The position numbers and the translations under genes were made by a program. The notes beneath the pieces were generated by a model. That model was given only the letters and a program-made list of their open reading frames with translations. It did not search any database and was not told the origin of the DNA. From Scytalidium lignicola (taxonomy: Eukaryota; Ascomycota; Leotiomycetes), in contig NCSJ02000035.1 in NCBI GenBank assembly GCA_002812745.2, positions 124,001 to 188,000 on the forward strand: a stretch of DNA of 64,000 nucleotides, written 5' to 3'. Within the stretch, counting starts at the first letter, position 1; every line of letters starts with the position of its first letter. Below, in pieces: positions 12,080-24,650 of the stretch.

Positions 12080-15000
12080 ATGGCATCCCCTTCCTCCTCA
12101 CCCAATATGCTCACCAAGGTACGTTTTGATGAAGATGCTGAAGGATTGTATCTCGCAGGTTTGACAATTGTTATAGTTTGAATCTAAGTCCTCGCGGGCT
12201 AAAGGAATTGCCTTTCATCCCAAAAGGCGAGTTTATAGACCCCTTTTCTGAACTCTTAACTAATTGCTTACCAGACCATGGATTCTTGTATCCCTTCACT
12301 CTTCGACCATTCAACTATGGGATTATCGCATGGGTACACTGATTGACCGATTCGAAGAACATGATGGGCCTGTACGAGGGGTCGACTTCCACAAGACTCA
12401 GCCCCTCTTTGTTTCTGGAGGAGATGATTATAAGATCAAGGTCTGGTCGTACCAAACTCGCAGATGCCTCTTCACTTTGAATGGACATTTGGATTATGTC
12501 CGTACGGTATTCTTCCACCATGAACTCCCATGGATCATCTCGAGTTCCGATGATCAGACAATCAGAATCTGGAACTGGCAGAATAGATCTCTCAGTATGC
12601 CTAGACCCAAATGTGACCTAAGGCATGATACTGATATTACTTCCTAGTTTGTACCATGACTGGACATAATCATTACACAATGTGTGCGCAGTTTCACCCA
12701 AAGGAAGATTTAGTAGTCTCTGCATCCCTAGACCAATCAGTTCGTGTTTGGGATATTTCTGGGCTACGGAAAAAGCATTCAGCACCTACATCTATGACGT
12801 TTGAGGATCAGATGGCGCGTGCAAATGCAAATCAGGCAGATATGTTTGGGAATACGGATGCTGTAGTGAAATTCGTTCTCGAGGGACATGACAGAGGCGT
12901 CAACTGGGTAGCATTCCACCCTACTTTACCACTTATTGTATCTGCTGGTGACGATCGCCTTGTTAAACTCTGGCGAATGAGCGAGACAAAGGCCTGGGAA
13001 GTTGACACGTGCCGAGGACATTTCCAAAATGCATCTGCAGCCTTGTTCCATCCTCACCAAGATTTGATACTATCAGTTGGTGAGGATAAAACCATCCGAG
13101 TATGGGATCTGAACAAGCGTACTTCAGTTCAGTCATTTAAGCGCGAGAATGACAGGTTCTGGGTAATTGCTGCCCATCCAGAAATTAATTTGTTCGCAGC
13201 AGGGCATGACAATGGTGTCATGGTTTTCAAATTGGAACGGGAGCGACCTGCCTCTACAATTTATCAAAATAATCTATTCTTCATAACTAAGGACAAGCAA
13301 GTCCGATCATATGACTTCCAGAAGAATATCGAGAGCCCAACATTGTTGACATTGAAGAAGTTAGGTAGCCCTTGGGTTCCACCACGTTCCCTTTCCTTCA
13401 ACCCCGCAGAACGAGCTATACTTGTTACGACTCCTGCAGACGGTGGTTCTTACGAACTCATACACCTGCCCCGAGATGGTTCTGGCTCCATTGATGCTTC
13501 AGACTCAAAACGTGGGCAGGGTAATTCAGCTGTCTTTGTGGCACGCAACAGATTTGCTGTATTCAATTCTGCCAGTCAGCAAATTGATATCAAAGATTTA
13601 TCGAATTCAACGACAAAGACTATCAAACCGCCTACTGGGACTACCGATATATACTTTGGTGGAACCGGTAACCTGCTTTTGATCACGCCAACCGCGGTCC
13701 ATTTGTATGATATACAACAGAAGAAGTCTACTACTGAATTAGCCGTCGCTGGAGTGAAATACGTGGTTTGGTCTAATGATGGACTATATGCTGCACTCCT
13801 GAGCAAACACAACGTCACTATTGTCACAAAAACCTTGGCTCAGGTTAGCACGCTACATGAGACAATTCGCATTAAGAGTGCAACATGGGATGATGCTGGT
13901 GTCCTTCTCTATTCTACCTTGAACCATATTAAGTACACACTCTTGAATGGAGATAACGGAATAGTTCGAACTCTTGATCAGACTGTCTACTTAGTACGAG
14001 TCAAAGGACGAACTGTTTACTGTCTTGATAGAAATGCCAAACCAAAGACATTGAGCGTTGACCCCACGGAATATCGTTTCAAGCTTGCTCTAGTCAAGAG
14101 GAACTACGAGGAAATGTTACAGATTATCAAAAATTCAAGCCTGGTCGGTCAAAGCATCATTGCATACTTACAGAAGAAAGGATATCCTGAAATTGCTCTA
14201 CAATTTGTCCAGGACACACAAACACGGTTTGAGCTCGCCATTGAGTGCGGTAATCTAGATGTTGCCGTGGAAATGGCAAAACAGCTCGACAGGCCTAAGT
14301 TATGGCAAAGGCTAGCAACCGAGGCACTTGCACATGGCAACCATCAAATTGTCGAGATGGCCTACCAGAAGTTGAGACAGTTTGACAAGCTCTCCTTTCT
14401 CTATTTGGTAACTGGAGATGAGGCTAAACTCGCCCGAATGGCTAAGATTGCGGAACACCGTGGCGATTTCACGGCTCGATTCCAAAATGCTTTATATCTT
14501 GGTGATGTGAACGATCGGATACAAATGTTCAAAGAAATTGACCTCTGTAAGTGGAACCTCTACAAAAAATCTTAGATATTGCTAACGAAGAATAGATCCA
14601 CTTGCTTATATGACTGCGAAATCCCATGGTTTAACAGAGGAGTGTGAATCAATTCTGGAAGCCACTGGTCTCACAGAAGACCAGATTACTTTGCCATCTC
14701 TTGGCTCCTCTCTAACACCTCCAAAGCCTGTGGTCGCCACATATAAAAACAACTGGCCCACCAAAGCTACGTCCCAATCTTTCTTTGAGAAGGCATTGCT
14801 TGGGCAGATTGAGGGGTTATCCTTGGAAGATGAGCCTGCCCCACCTGCAAATGGCTTTGGATTCGACGAGGCTACAGAAGATGATGCTCATAAACGAAAT
14901 GGTAACCTTGCAGAAGTTGAGGATGAAGATGATGCCGCCGGGTGGGACATGGGCGATGATATCGTACCAGAAGTTGACGAGGGTGATTTTGTCAACGTAG

Positions 15001-16025
15001 ATAGTGCCGAGGCTGGTGCTGGCAGCAGTGAAGCAGACTTGTGGGCTCGTAACTCGCCGCTTGCTGCAGACCATGTAGCTGGCGGTTCCTTTGAGACAGC
15101 AATGCAGTTACTGAATCGACAAATTGGCGCTGTCAACTTCGAGCCATTAAAACCGCGCTTTTTAGAGGTATACCAGGCTTCCAAGACATATCTTCCCGCA
15201 TCGGTTGGCCTTCCACCGCTTGTTAACTACGTTCGCCGAACAGTAGAGGAGACAGATCCTAGGAAGGTTCTACCTATCATCCCCCGAGATATTGAAACTC
15301 TTGCTACAGTTGATCTCCAAAGGGGATACGATGCTATGAGAGGAAACAAACTCGAAGATGGCGTCCGAATATTTAAAGGAATGCTCCATGCTCTCCTTAT
15401 CAATACTGTTTCTAGTGTGGCTGAAGTTGGTGAGGCAAAGAAGTTGATCACCTCAGCAACAGAATATAGTATCGCAATGGCAATTGAACTTAGTCGTCGG
15501 AAATTAGGTACTCCAGATGAAGTTGCCAAGTCACCGGAGAAGCTGAAGCGCAGTCTTGAACTTTCGGCTTATTTCACTATCCCGAAACTTGAGGTTCCAC
15601 ACAGACAACTGGCTCTTACTAGTGCAATGAATCTAGCATACAAGAGCAAGAACTTTAACTCTGCATTAAGCTTCGCAAACCGCATCATAGCTAACGGTGG
15701 ATCAGCAAAGATGCTAGATAGCGTAAGTTTAAAGAACTTATCTCTTTCCATTCCGTCTGGACTTGACTAAAGTTATTACTAGGCACGAAAAATAAAAGCA
15801 CCATGTGAGCGTAATCCTAACGATACGCATGAGATCGAGTTTGACCAATTCGCCGAGTTCGACATCTGCGCTGCCTCACACACCCCTATCTACTCTGGTT
15901 CGGCCTTCGAGACTTGTGCCTTTGATGGCAGTAAGTACCAATCTAAGTTCAAGGGAACCGTCTGTACTATCTGCAATGTATGTGAGGTGGGTAAGAAGGG
16001 AAGTGGGCTGAAGCTTGTTGCATAA
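12080..16025 (+). CDS. cop1: Coatomer (COPI) subunit alpha
   Basis: Six exons (12080-12118, 12177-12226, 12275-12594, 12648-14546, 14596-15722, 15783-16025) give 1225 residues. The N-terminal ~300 residues form WD40 repeats beginning [16 protein letters not shown] and including [17 protein letters not shown] second propeller and an alpha-solenoid follow, then an acidic linker rich in Glu/Asp (about residues 830-900). The C-terminal domain ends with the cysteine pattern [15 protein letters not shown] typical of alpha-COP. The protein is the large cage subunit of COPI vesicles for retrograde Golgi-to-ER traffic and binds dilysine cargo tails through its N-terminal propeller. Intron 2 (12227-12274) needs a GC donor (AG|GCGAGT), because the GT alternatives break the frame of a conserved WD repeat. 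The start has a good context, CACCATGGC. Confidence 0.96.
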
Positions 16026-16567
16026 ATCCATTGCCTTGTGTGTTTGTCTTAGCTGTTGTACGGTATGGATGAGGTGCTTGTTATTACAGAGGCGTTTCAC
16101 AACAATATGAGCAATGAAATGTGAGACCCAAGAGACAGTTGGATGTAATACGAGGTGGGAATCCTCCGGAGTACATTCCAGAGTAGTAGTAGCATGTGAT
16201 GCATGTGATCAAATCCGATAAAACGCTGAATGCGGAATGGGTGGAGTGAGTGGGGTTTTGGAGCTAGAAAGATCATGTCTTGGTACTTAATCTTAGACGG
16301 AATGAAAATCAAAAATCAAAGTATAAGGCTGCTCCAAATAATTATACGATCTTACAACGTTTTTGTAGCGGTGTGAGATATCGTCTAATGTATGGAAATA
16401 CATACGCCTGAGCGCCAGTCTAGATGTACAAATGCATGGGATACTTCGTGTGGAATGTAGCCACTCCCTTCCTTCACCCTTCTCGTTCAAATGAACACTC
16501 TTAACTGATCGCCGGTTGGCCACGCGGCTTGACTCTGAATATCCATCAATCCATTAAACAGAACATT
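16026..16567. other. Intergenic between convergent coatomer alpha and RPN12 genes
   Basis: A 542-nt spacer between two stop codons. Nothing beyond 3' flanking sequence is seen. One CGGAGTAC motif occurs near 16166. Confidence 0.5.
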
Positions 16568-17483
16568 TCAAACGATGGTCTCTAACTCTCTTGCATAACC
16601 CAAGGTATTCTCAATAACCATTTGCGTAGACTCTTTATCCTCTTCGCCTTCTTCCCCATCCTCAGTCGCATTAGTCTTCTGCGCAGGGAAATATATCCTG
16701 CCATCCTTGATTGCCCATCCTCTAGATTTTGCGAATTGGATTACAGCGCCTTCGCTGTCGAGGAATAGAAGATTCTTAGTAGAGGAGATTGGTAGTGAGG
16801 GATACGCTGTTTCCGAACAGGAGGCTATTTCGGACCGAATTTGCGAGGTTAGGATCTATTTTCAAAGAATTAGTTTGAGTTAGGAAAAGGTAGCATCATA
16901 GGAGAGGTAGGAAAAGTAGGAAAGAGAAAATACCAACCTCTGAAAAGACTCCAAACTCCTCGCTAGGAACCTCTCTCTTCGCCATAGCCTTCCACACAAG
17001 GTCATAGGCTCCCTCCATCAGCCATCGCTCGAGCTTTATAGGATATCCCAGAAATCGATCCTCCTCAACCTCACCACCCTCCTGGGTTTCCAGACCCTCA
17101 AGTTCAGTATGGAATCCCGCATAGTCACCCTGGGTCAATAGTAATAACAGGTATAATCCTGTAATCTTATTTTTCTCGCCCTCGCTTTGGGAGGAGCCGT
17201 ATCGGGAGGTAGGAATCTCGTAGAATGATCGCAACAACTGCACGTACTTCACGAAGGCGTTGGCATCTTTTGCTCTAATAGAAACAAGAGCACCGATCTC
17301 AAACAGTTCCCGTGCCGCTCGGAGAAGCTCTGGTGATGTATCTTTTGTTGGTGTTAAAGCGTTTTGCTTTAGAAGTGCGATTTTGCCCTTTGAAAGTAGG
17401 CTGGAGAGGTCGGTGTATGGTGCTGTCGTGAAGGTGGACTTTAGTTTCGAGAGGACGGATTGAAGGTCTGTAGAGGATGCCAT
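16568..17483 (-). CDS. rpn12: 26S proteasome lid subunit Rpn12 (PSMD8)
   Basis: Two exons on the minus strand, 17483-16938 and 16855-16568, are joined across an 82-nt intron (donor GTTGGT, acceptor ATAG) and give 277 residues. The product has the Rpn12/PSMD8 layout: an N-terminal helical-repeat part with ELLRAARELFEIGAL and YVQLLRSFYEIP, and a C-terminal winged-helix segment with SSTKNLLFLDSEGAV and FAKSRGWAIKDGRIYFP. Rpn12 is the last subunit to join the lid and triggers docking on the base. A longer frame extends upstream of the chosen ATG, but family similarity begins at MASSTDLQSVLSKLK. The gene is divergent from RPN3, another lid subunit, with 512 nt between start codons. Confidence 0.94.
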
Positions 17484-17995
17484 TCTTTTAGATTTTGTTA
17501 TGACTATGAGGAAGAGCAGCAAGAGGAAATGGGATGCGAGAATACGAGGTGCTTCCAGGGGAGTTAGATTTGGAGGTTTGGAGCTTCGACTGATGCTCGA
17601 TCTAGATTATTGATTGACGCGGGCACTCTGACGCCTGTAAATTGGAGCCTCAGGCATTAGCATGCAAGTGGCATTCCATCGTGCCCATGCAGGAGACGTG
17701 GACCAGGCATCATTCGCTTCGCGTCAACGACATTTGAGTTTCGCCTAAACGTGACCAAGTAGCTCTCTGTGATCTATGTAATCCGTTGTCCAGCTACAAC
17801 GCATCTCGTCATTTCAACTCACCCATTATCATTTTCAGCCCCGATATTAAACTAATTAATACACTGAGCACCTTGTCTGACAGTTAATCGTACTAGTCAG
17901 ACACAGCTTTCTTTTCATCGACGCTCTATCGTCGCGATCTATCGATTTCTGGTCTACGTCACGCCAGGGCGCCTCCAGTCCGCTGACAAGACGAT
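17484..17995. other. Shared divergent promoter of the RPN12 and RPN3 genes
   Basis: A 512-nt spacer between two outward-facing start codons of proteasome lid genes. I found no exact copy of the yeast Rpn4 box (GGTGGCAAA) on either strand. The nearest resemblance is AAGTGGCATT near 17667. The leader on the RPN3 side is CT-rich, as expected near a fungal transcription start. Confidence 0.5.
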
Positions 17996-19863
17996 ATGCC
18001 AAGCAAAACTCCTCATACGAACGGCAATGATCCAGTCGAGAATGGTATCAACGGCACAAAGGATGTCGAGATGAACGATGATACACCTGCTCCACTGAAG
18101 GGTGGAAAGGGAAAGAAGGCTAAGGAAGGCGATGAAGAAATGACCGTGGTTGTTCCTCCAGCAAAAGGTTCCAAGCTAGCCGTTTCACCCCACAAGGATT
18201 CTGAAGGTGATATACCTATGGACGGTCCTTTAGAGATGGCAGATGGTGCTGTGGTGGAAGATCCAACAGCTAAGACGATATCAGGTACAACAGCCTTGGA
18301 GCTAATGCTTCCACTAATGCTTTATAATAACTAACGATCTTCTCCCTGTTGCAGATATCAAGAGCAATTTCGCCTTATTAGAGCGCGCTGTTACGTTATT
18401 TGATGCGAGATTCACCCTCCGAGCTCTCCGATCTATCTCATCACTCCGAAAGCGCCTCACACCTGACATCCTAGCGCAAGTCATCATAGAGACCTATCCA
18501 TCCACAAGTCCCGTGGCAAGGTCTCTATTAGTAGCTATTAGCAGAGAGCATGCCACATTTGGAAACGGAACCTCTGAGATGGATGTTGAAGCGGAGTCTA
18601 GGACATCCTCCAAGCTCGGAAAGAGAGAGTCAAAAGAGATCATTCCCGAAATCGACATATTCCTCGGTATTCTTATCCAAATCTACTACCTCGATCATAA
18701 TCTCAACCAAAAAGGTGCTGTTTTCTCTGAACATCTTGCTGAGATGATCCATTCTCGCAATCGCAGAACTTTGGATTCGCTTTCGGCCCGTGTGTACTTC
18801 TACTACTCTTTGTTTTGTGAACAGTTGGAACCGTTCCCTCCTTCCCCGGCATCACCAGTCGTATCTATTCGGCCAACCCTTCTTGCTGCGCTTCGAACTG
18901 CTGTCCTCCGCAAAGATGTTGATATACAAGCTACCGTCATTGTTTTATTATTACGAAATTACTTGTCAACTTCGCACATTGCACAAGCTGATCTCTTAGT
19001 CTCACACACTAAATTCCCAGAGAATGCATCAAACAACCAGGTTGCTCGATATCTTTACTATTTGGGTAGAATCAGAGCTATTCAGCTGCGGTACACTGAA
19101 GCACATGAGCATTTAACAGCAGCTACACGGAAAGCACCTTCAAGTCCTAGTGCCGCAGGGTTCTCTCAAACTGCGACAAAACTCCTCTTGGTGGTGGAAT
19201 TGTTAATGGGAGATATCCCAGACCGTGCAACATTCCGCCTCGCTAGCCTTGAGCGTGCGCTACAACCATATCTACATCTAGTGCAAGCTGTCCGTGTTGG
19301 AAACCTAGGAGATTTTGAGACTGTAATTAAACGAGAAGGCGCAACGTTTAGACGTGATGGCACCTACACTCTTATCCTACGTCTCCGACAAAATGTTATC
19401 AAGACGGGCATCCGAATGATGTCCTTATCTTACTCCCGAATATCTCTCAGAGATATCTGCATCCGCCTGAAGCTTGGAAGTGAGGAATCTGCTGAATACA
19501 TTGTAGCCAAGGCTATTCGTGATGGTGTTATTGAGGCATCTTTGGACCGTGAAAGAGGTTACATGAAGAGCAAGGAAGTGGGGGATGTCTATGCGACACG
19601 GGAGCCAGGTGAGGCTTTCCACGACCGTATCCGTGCTTGTCTAGCGCTTCATGATGAGAGTGTCAAGGTATGTCCCACACCTATAATTTTCTATAGCAAT
19701 ATTCTAATTAGTTAACTAGGCTATGCGCTTCCCAATGAACCAACATAGACTAGAGCTCAAGAATGCCCAAGAAGCACGAGAACGTGAGCGAGAGATGGCC
19801 AAGGAAATACAAGATGGTGATTTGGATGAAGATGATCTTGGAGGAGAATTCGAAGGCATGTAA
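17996..19863 (+). CDS. rpn3: 26S proteasome lid subunit Rpn3 (PSMD3)
   Basis: Three exons (17996-18284, 18355-19667, 19720-19863) give 581 residues. The first ~100 residues are a Gly/Lys/Asp-rich, probably disordered extension. The conserved body begins DIKSNFALLERAV and continues through helical repeats to a PCI module around residues 390-490, containing YSRISLRDICIRL and SAEYIVAKAIRDGVIEA. The C-terminus has an Arg/Glu-rich helix followed by an acidic end. Rpn3 is a structural PCI subunit of the lid that contacts Rpn12 and Rpn7 in the known complex. Exon phases are consistent throughout (1, then 0). The N-terminal extension is longer than in yeast, so the family-specific part starts in exon 2. 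Confidence 0.95.
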
Positions 19864-20506
19864 TATAGGACACCGGCCTGAACAATCTGGTGATGTACAC
19901 AAACGAGCCTCATAGTATGGAGGGAAGAGAAGATTGATTTTGGTTGGCACTTCACAACACTGTCTTGCTACATTACATCACATCAAAACGGTTTGGGATA
20001 CTTGGACATGGCATCTGGAGAATGCACTGGGCCCTGAACAATCCGTTACTCTGATATATTAGTATTTCTCGAGGCATGCATGGTTTTGCCGTTGCGACTT
20101 GATCGCAAGGGTCTGGGAGCATGCTTAGTAGTAATCGATAGATGTTTCTTTGTATTACTGTACTAGGTTCNTTTTTTACACTATAAATAGCTACCAGTGA
20201 ATTTGATAATGTATTCTTGAGACTAGGCTGCATAAACAAATTTGATGTTCCTGGCTTTCCTAACTCCCATCATCATTCACAGGTTCAAAACTATAGCTTT
20301 GACCACGTCCCACGCATTAACGCGACCAAATGTTCTCGCGTCGCGAACTGTACACTATTGTGTCATACATCCAACCCCGCCAAAAGATATGACCTGATAT
20401 GGTCTTCTCAAGAAGATTACGCTATATATTATATATTACAGAGCTTTTATAGACTGCTCTAGATCTCCTTAGAGAGCAGAAGAGGAAGGCGCAGGCTTCC
20501 TGAACG
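19864..20506. other. Intergenic between the RPN3 and Sas2-like genes
   Basis: A 643-nt spacer of AT-rich DNA. It contains one ambiguous base at 20171 directly before a T run. No gene is recognised. Confidence 0.5.
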
Positions 20507-21688
20507 ATGGCGCCACGCGCTCCAACTACGCAGCACTTACGACGAACTTCCCAATCCAGTATCAAGACAGACACCTCCAAGTCAATCGATGCAAAACGCA
20601 ATGGCACTTCCAACGGGGTGCTCGACAAAGAACGTCGTCTCCAACTAGCTCGGAATATTGACATGGTTGTTTTCGGCGATATAGCTTTCCGGAGCTGGTA
20701 TCCAAGCTGGTACCCCAAAGAGATCATAGGGGAGCAGGCCTTGATTGGAGAGAGTAAGGGTATTGTTGTGGACAGGTTGAATATTTGCCCCAAATGCTTT
20801 GCTTATTCGAAGGAAATGGTCCTATGGTTACAACATGTTAAATGCTGTGAGAGGTCTGGGCGAGGGGTTCCGGGCAACTTAATCTATACTCACCCTGCTG
20901 GGAAGGGGAAGGGGAAGGGGATGAAGCCTGTTTGGAGTGTCTGGGAGGTAGACGGGGAAGTTGATACCGTGAGTTTTAAGTCCTCTTATAGCATGATTGA
21001 AGGTTATATAAGAGCTAACGGTGATGTGTTTCAATAGTTGTTTTGTCAGAGACTATCTCTCTTTGCTAAATTATTCCTTGACAACAAGTCTGTGTTCTTC
21101 GATGTTTCTGGGTTCAACTACTTCCTCCTCGTTCACACAAACCCAGTATCTAGTATTCAACAAATAGTCGGCTTCTTCAGTAAGGAGAAGATGTCCTGGG
21201 ACAACAATAATTTGGCCTGTATCCTCATCTTCCCACCTTGGCAGAAAAAAGGACTAGGGTCCATCCTTATGGGCGTTTCCTACGAGATATCCCGTCGTGA
21301 GGGCATAATGGGCGGGCCAGAAAAGCCAATTAGTGATCTAGGGAAGAAAGGGTACAAAAGATACTGGGGTTCAGAGATAGCAAGGTGGATATTGGAGGTT
21401 AAGGAGACAGATCGTAAAAAGGGAAAGGGAGTTATTGATGTGGAACAAATTTCTCAGGAGACTTGGATTGCGCCTGAAGATTGCCTGTGCGTGCTTAGGG
21501 ATATGCCTGGAGTTGTTGTTCCCGCTGGGATGGGCAAGGGAACAGTGGAGAGGGTAAGGATTGATAAGGTCACATTGAGAGAGTGGGTTCAACAACAACG
21601 CTTAAGCTTGGAGAAAGTCGTAGATCCCGCTGGCTTTATGGAAGGATACGGCTACAAGGATCGTGACCATGAAGAGAACGGCGATTGA
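20507..21688 (+). CDS. sas2: MYST-family histone acetyltransferase, Sas2-like
   Basis: Two exons, 20507-20968 and 21038-21688, are joined by a 69-nt GTGAGT..ATAG intron and give 370 residues. The MYST domain covers nearly the whole protein. A C2HC zinc finger uses CPKC (LNICPKCFAY) and the downstream H-x3-C of QHVKC. The intron lies just before LFCQRLSLFAKLFLD. The acetyl-CoA loop is QKKGLG within ACILIFPPWQKKGLGS, and the catalytic Glu is in GPEKPISDLG. The conserved Cys of ACIL is also present. No chromodomain is seen and the protein is short, which points to Sas2, the H4K16 acetylase of the SAS complex, rather than Esa1. The C-terminal part after the catalytic core is divergent, so the Sas2 name is less certain than the MYST family. 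Confidence 0.85.
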
Positions 21689-22329
21689 AAATGGGTTTGC
21701 AGGAATCCTGAACCAAAATCCTATAACTTTCTTTGAGCGTCCATGATAGAACTGCCAGATCAGTGCCTGTGGATGAGTTGGATTAAGACACTATGATCTC
21801 ATATGGCTGGTTTGTACAGCAACCAGAGGCATCTGGATTCCGACATATGTTTGAATAAACTGGCAAGAGTTGGCCAATTTCTGATCATGAGGGTGCAAAG
21901 TGAAAGAGATGGGTAATGGCTAGAAGTTGAGGATTCATCACCCTCCTTCCATAGCAGTTGATGTCTACATATTGAACTGCTTTCTAATTCCCAAATTGGA
22001 GCCGTCATTTTGGGAACGAACCCTCCATGAGACCGCCGGAGAAGCTAAGTGCTGTGATTATTAGAACGATTTCGGAGTACCACTCAAATTAGGAAAGGAA
22101 ATATGCTGTATAGAATGAGGATATCCTAGTTATCAACTATTGTAACACTGCTGTATTTGACGCAAAATAAAATAAAATTTATAAACAAAAGAAACTAGTA
22201 CATGTTTGTTACATGGATACTTCTATCCATATATCCGTGATTTTTCTGAGAACTCCACTCCAGCCATTAAACCGATACATGTGCACGTAGCTATTTATAC
22301 ACTCTCAGATCTTACAAATGTGAAATGAC
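21689..22329. other. Intergenic between convergent Sas2-like and ATPase genes
   Basis: A 641-nt spacer. It includes one CGGAGTAC motif near 22075 and an A/T-rich stretch around 22160-22195. No gene is seen. Confidence 0.5.
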
Positions 22330-24471
22330 TCATGCATCTTCTTCGTCGTCGTCCTTCTGCTCTATACTGACCTCAGTCACCGTCTGTCTCCAATCCCCAT
22401 CCTTCATCAAAAACTTATACTTCGCCCCTTGCACCAAATCCTTCGCAACAATCTCCCTTGTCCTACCCAGACTCTCGATATCTGAAATTCGTTGCAAGGT
22501 GTTCTCTAGATGCTCAGAGAATCCTTCTTCTGCACATATACTCCTGAAGGCCTGCTGCATTGGAACCGAATCCGCGCGTACAAAGGCTTTGGAGGTGATT
22601 GTAAAAATGTTGTGATGATCATACGATCGAATGAAATCTGCGCGGGTCATAATCTCTAGGGCTTTGTGAAGTGGGATCTTTGGGAGGATATGACCCTTTT
22701 CAGGATGATAAGACTGTTCCATACTCTTCTCTGCTTCAACTAGGGCGTTTGCCAGGACCATTGCTGCTGCCTATAAGATATTAGCCTGGATTCTATTCAC
22801 TTGTAAAAATGGAGGGGGCGTCTAAATACTGACAGCATATTTTTGTTGGTCCATCACATCATCGTCCATTTCAGATCCCAAAATCCAGCACTTGCCTAAA
22901 AGCCAACGTTTCTCGGATTCAATAATATCATCACAGGTTTTAAGCATAGAGCTAGACCTAGCTACGCGGTTTAAGAAAGTAAGTCGGCCGCCCACGCGAT
23001 TGTAGACTTCCTCCAGATCGTTCAGTGAAGGAGTCTCATAAAAATATCTTTGCCGATATTTTTGAAGAGCAGCAATTGCTTGGTCTCTTGGGAGATCTGT
23101 GACTGACGTGACTTCCATACGCGTAGCCATCTGTTTCAGCCGCTGGTAGACCCAATAATCATCACTATTTAATACAACGGTAACCAAATTGCTAGCGGCC
23201 CATTGCTCGGCCCTTTGTTGTAGTAATTCAACCAGATCTTTCCCATCTTCATCATCCCTTATGAGATGCATTGAATTGATGATTAGCACCAGAGGTCTTC
23301 CCACCTTTTTCCTTCGCTTCAGGGCAACTTTTTCTAATTTGTTAAAGGCGCGCTCTATGTCAAGTAATGCAGTAGTATCCCTAGGACCTCTTTCTGAGAA
23401 ATACGACCCGATATAATCCTCGTGAAACTCAAAATTCAAGGCCTTTCCAAGCCTTATCCTAAATATTTCCAAATCTGCGTGAGCATCAAACATGCTAACG
23501 CCTTCTCCATTAATCTTATGCATGGCATCAAGTAGCATGCTAGATTTTCCTGTTCCTTTCTCACCAATAATAAGATGGTAGCGTCCACCGTCGGTACCAT
23601 TCACTATAGCATCGATTTTTGCTTGCTCGTCCCTTGCTATCCAATGGTTTTCACCTTCCTTCCTATCTTGTCCCGTAGCGATACTAGTTGGTACCTGTTT
23701 ACCGATTGCTGCAAGTTCGAGAACTGGATCTCCGGGTTGGAAAGCCTTCTCCATTTTGTGAAGCACAAGCCACTTATAACTCCTATGATACATGTAGCCT
23801 CCAAGGCCAAATCCAGTACCAAGGACAATTATAGTAGCAAGGGATGTAGCTGCAGTTTCACGCATTTTTGAATACAGGTTCTCTGGTTTATCATGAGATC
23901 CTGAGCTCCTATCCCATTTTGGCTGACCTCCATTCTGATCCGGAGGAGTGTGATTTGCTAGGGTGCGTTAGATACGCACTGTATATAACATACAAACATC
24001 GCACGACATTCTTAAATTGAAACATTATAATTTTATGTAAGATTCTAGATGCCGCTTGACAAGAGAAATATGTCTCATTAGAAATAATAAGCACCAAATT
24101 CTAGGCTAATTAGAGCTTAGGGATGCGGGAATCTAGGACCCGTTGGCATTTGCGAGGTTTGTTATGTGTATCCCGCACAGATATGGGGATGGAGTAAGAA
24201 TGAGATTGCAAACCAAACGAACATAAACAAATAAAGGGCATGAAAAACATAGAATATAATGCAAATATCAAAAACTGAGTGTTCTCGAAACCTTTGAATG
24301 AAATGTTTACTTACAATATTCTCTGCCTTGTCTGTCTTCAATTTGACTAGTAGCAAATTGCCGTTTACGTGTACCACCGCGAGGGATACCTGTAAACAAG
24401 AGCCTATAATTCCATGCGCTGAAACGGTACCTTGGATGCCAAATTGTTGAAGGTCTGATAATCACCTTCAT
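22330..24471 (-). CDS. Mitochondrial P-loop (AAA/ORC-like) ATPase-related membrane protein, uncharacterised
   Basis: Three exons on the minus strand (24471-24315, 23957-22834, 22770-22330) give 573 residues. Exon 1 encodes an Arg-rich, acid-free start (MKVIIRPSTIWHPRYRFSAW) ending in RKRQFATS, typical of a mitochondrial presequence and cleavage site. A transmembrane helix follows near residue 95-110 (ATIIVLGTGFGLGGYMYH). The P-loop is GEKGTGKSS. The expected Walker B strand reads LVLIINSMHLI and lacks the usual Asp. A winged-helix-like C-terminal part begins near HKALEIMTRADFIRSYDHHN. I recognise a fungal family of matrix or inner-membrane AAA-like proteins but no characterised member. The first intron (357 nt) is much longer than its neighbours. 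It fits by phase and sequence, but it is the least certain junction. Confidence 0.75.
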
Positions 24472-24650
24472 ATTTCTTATATCGGTAAAATTGGGAAGTC
24501 ATTGGGGTTGATTTCTGTTATATAGATGGATGATGGGTGAATGAAAGACTTCACTGATTAATGTATGTACGTACGAAGTCCTGTTAAATGAGCCCGTTCC
24601 TTGGCGATACTCTTGGCGCTGCTTATACCGGATATGTCCATATTTGGAAA

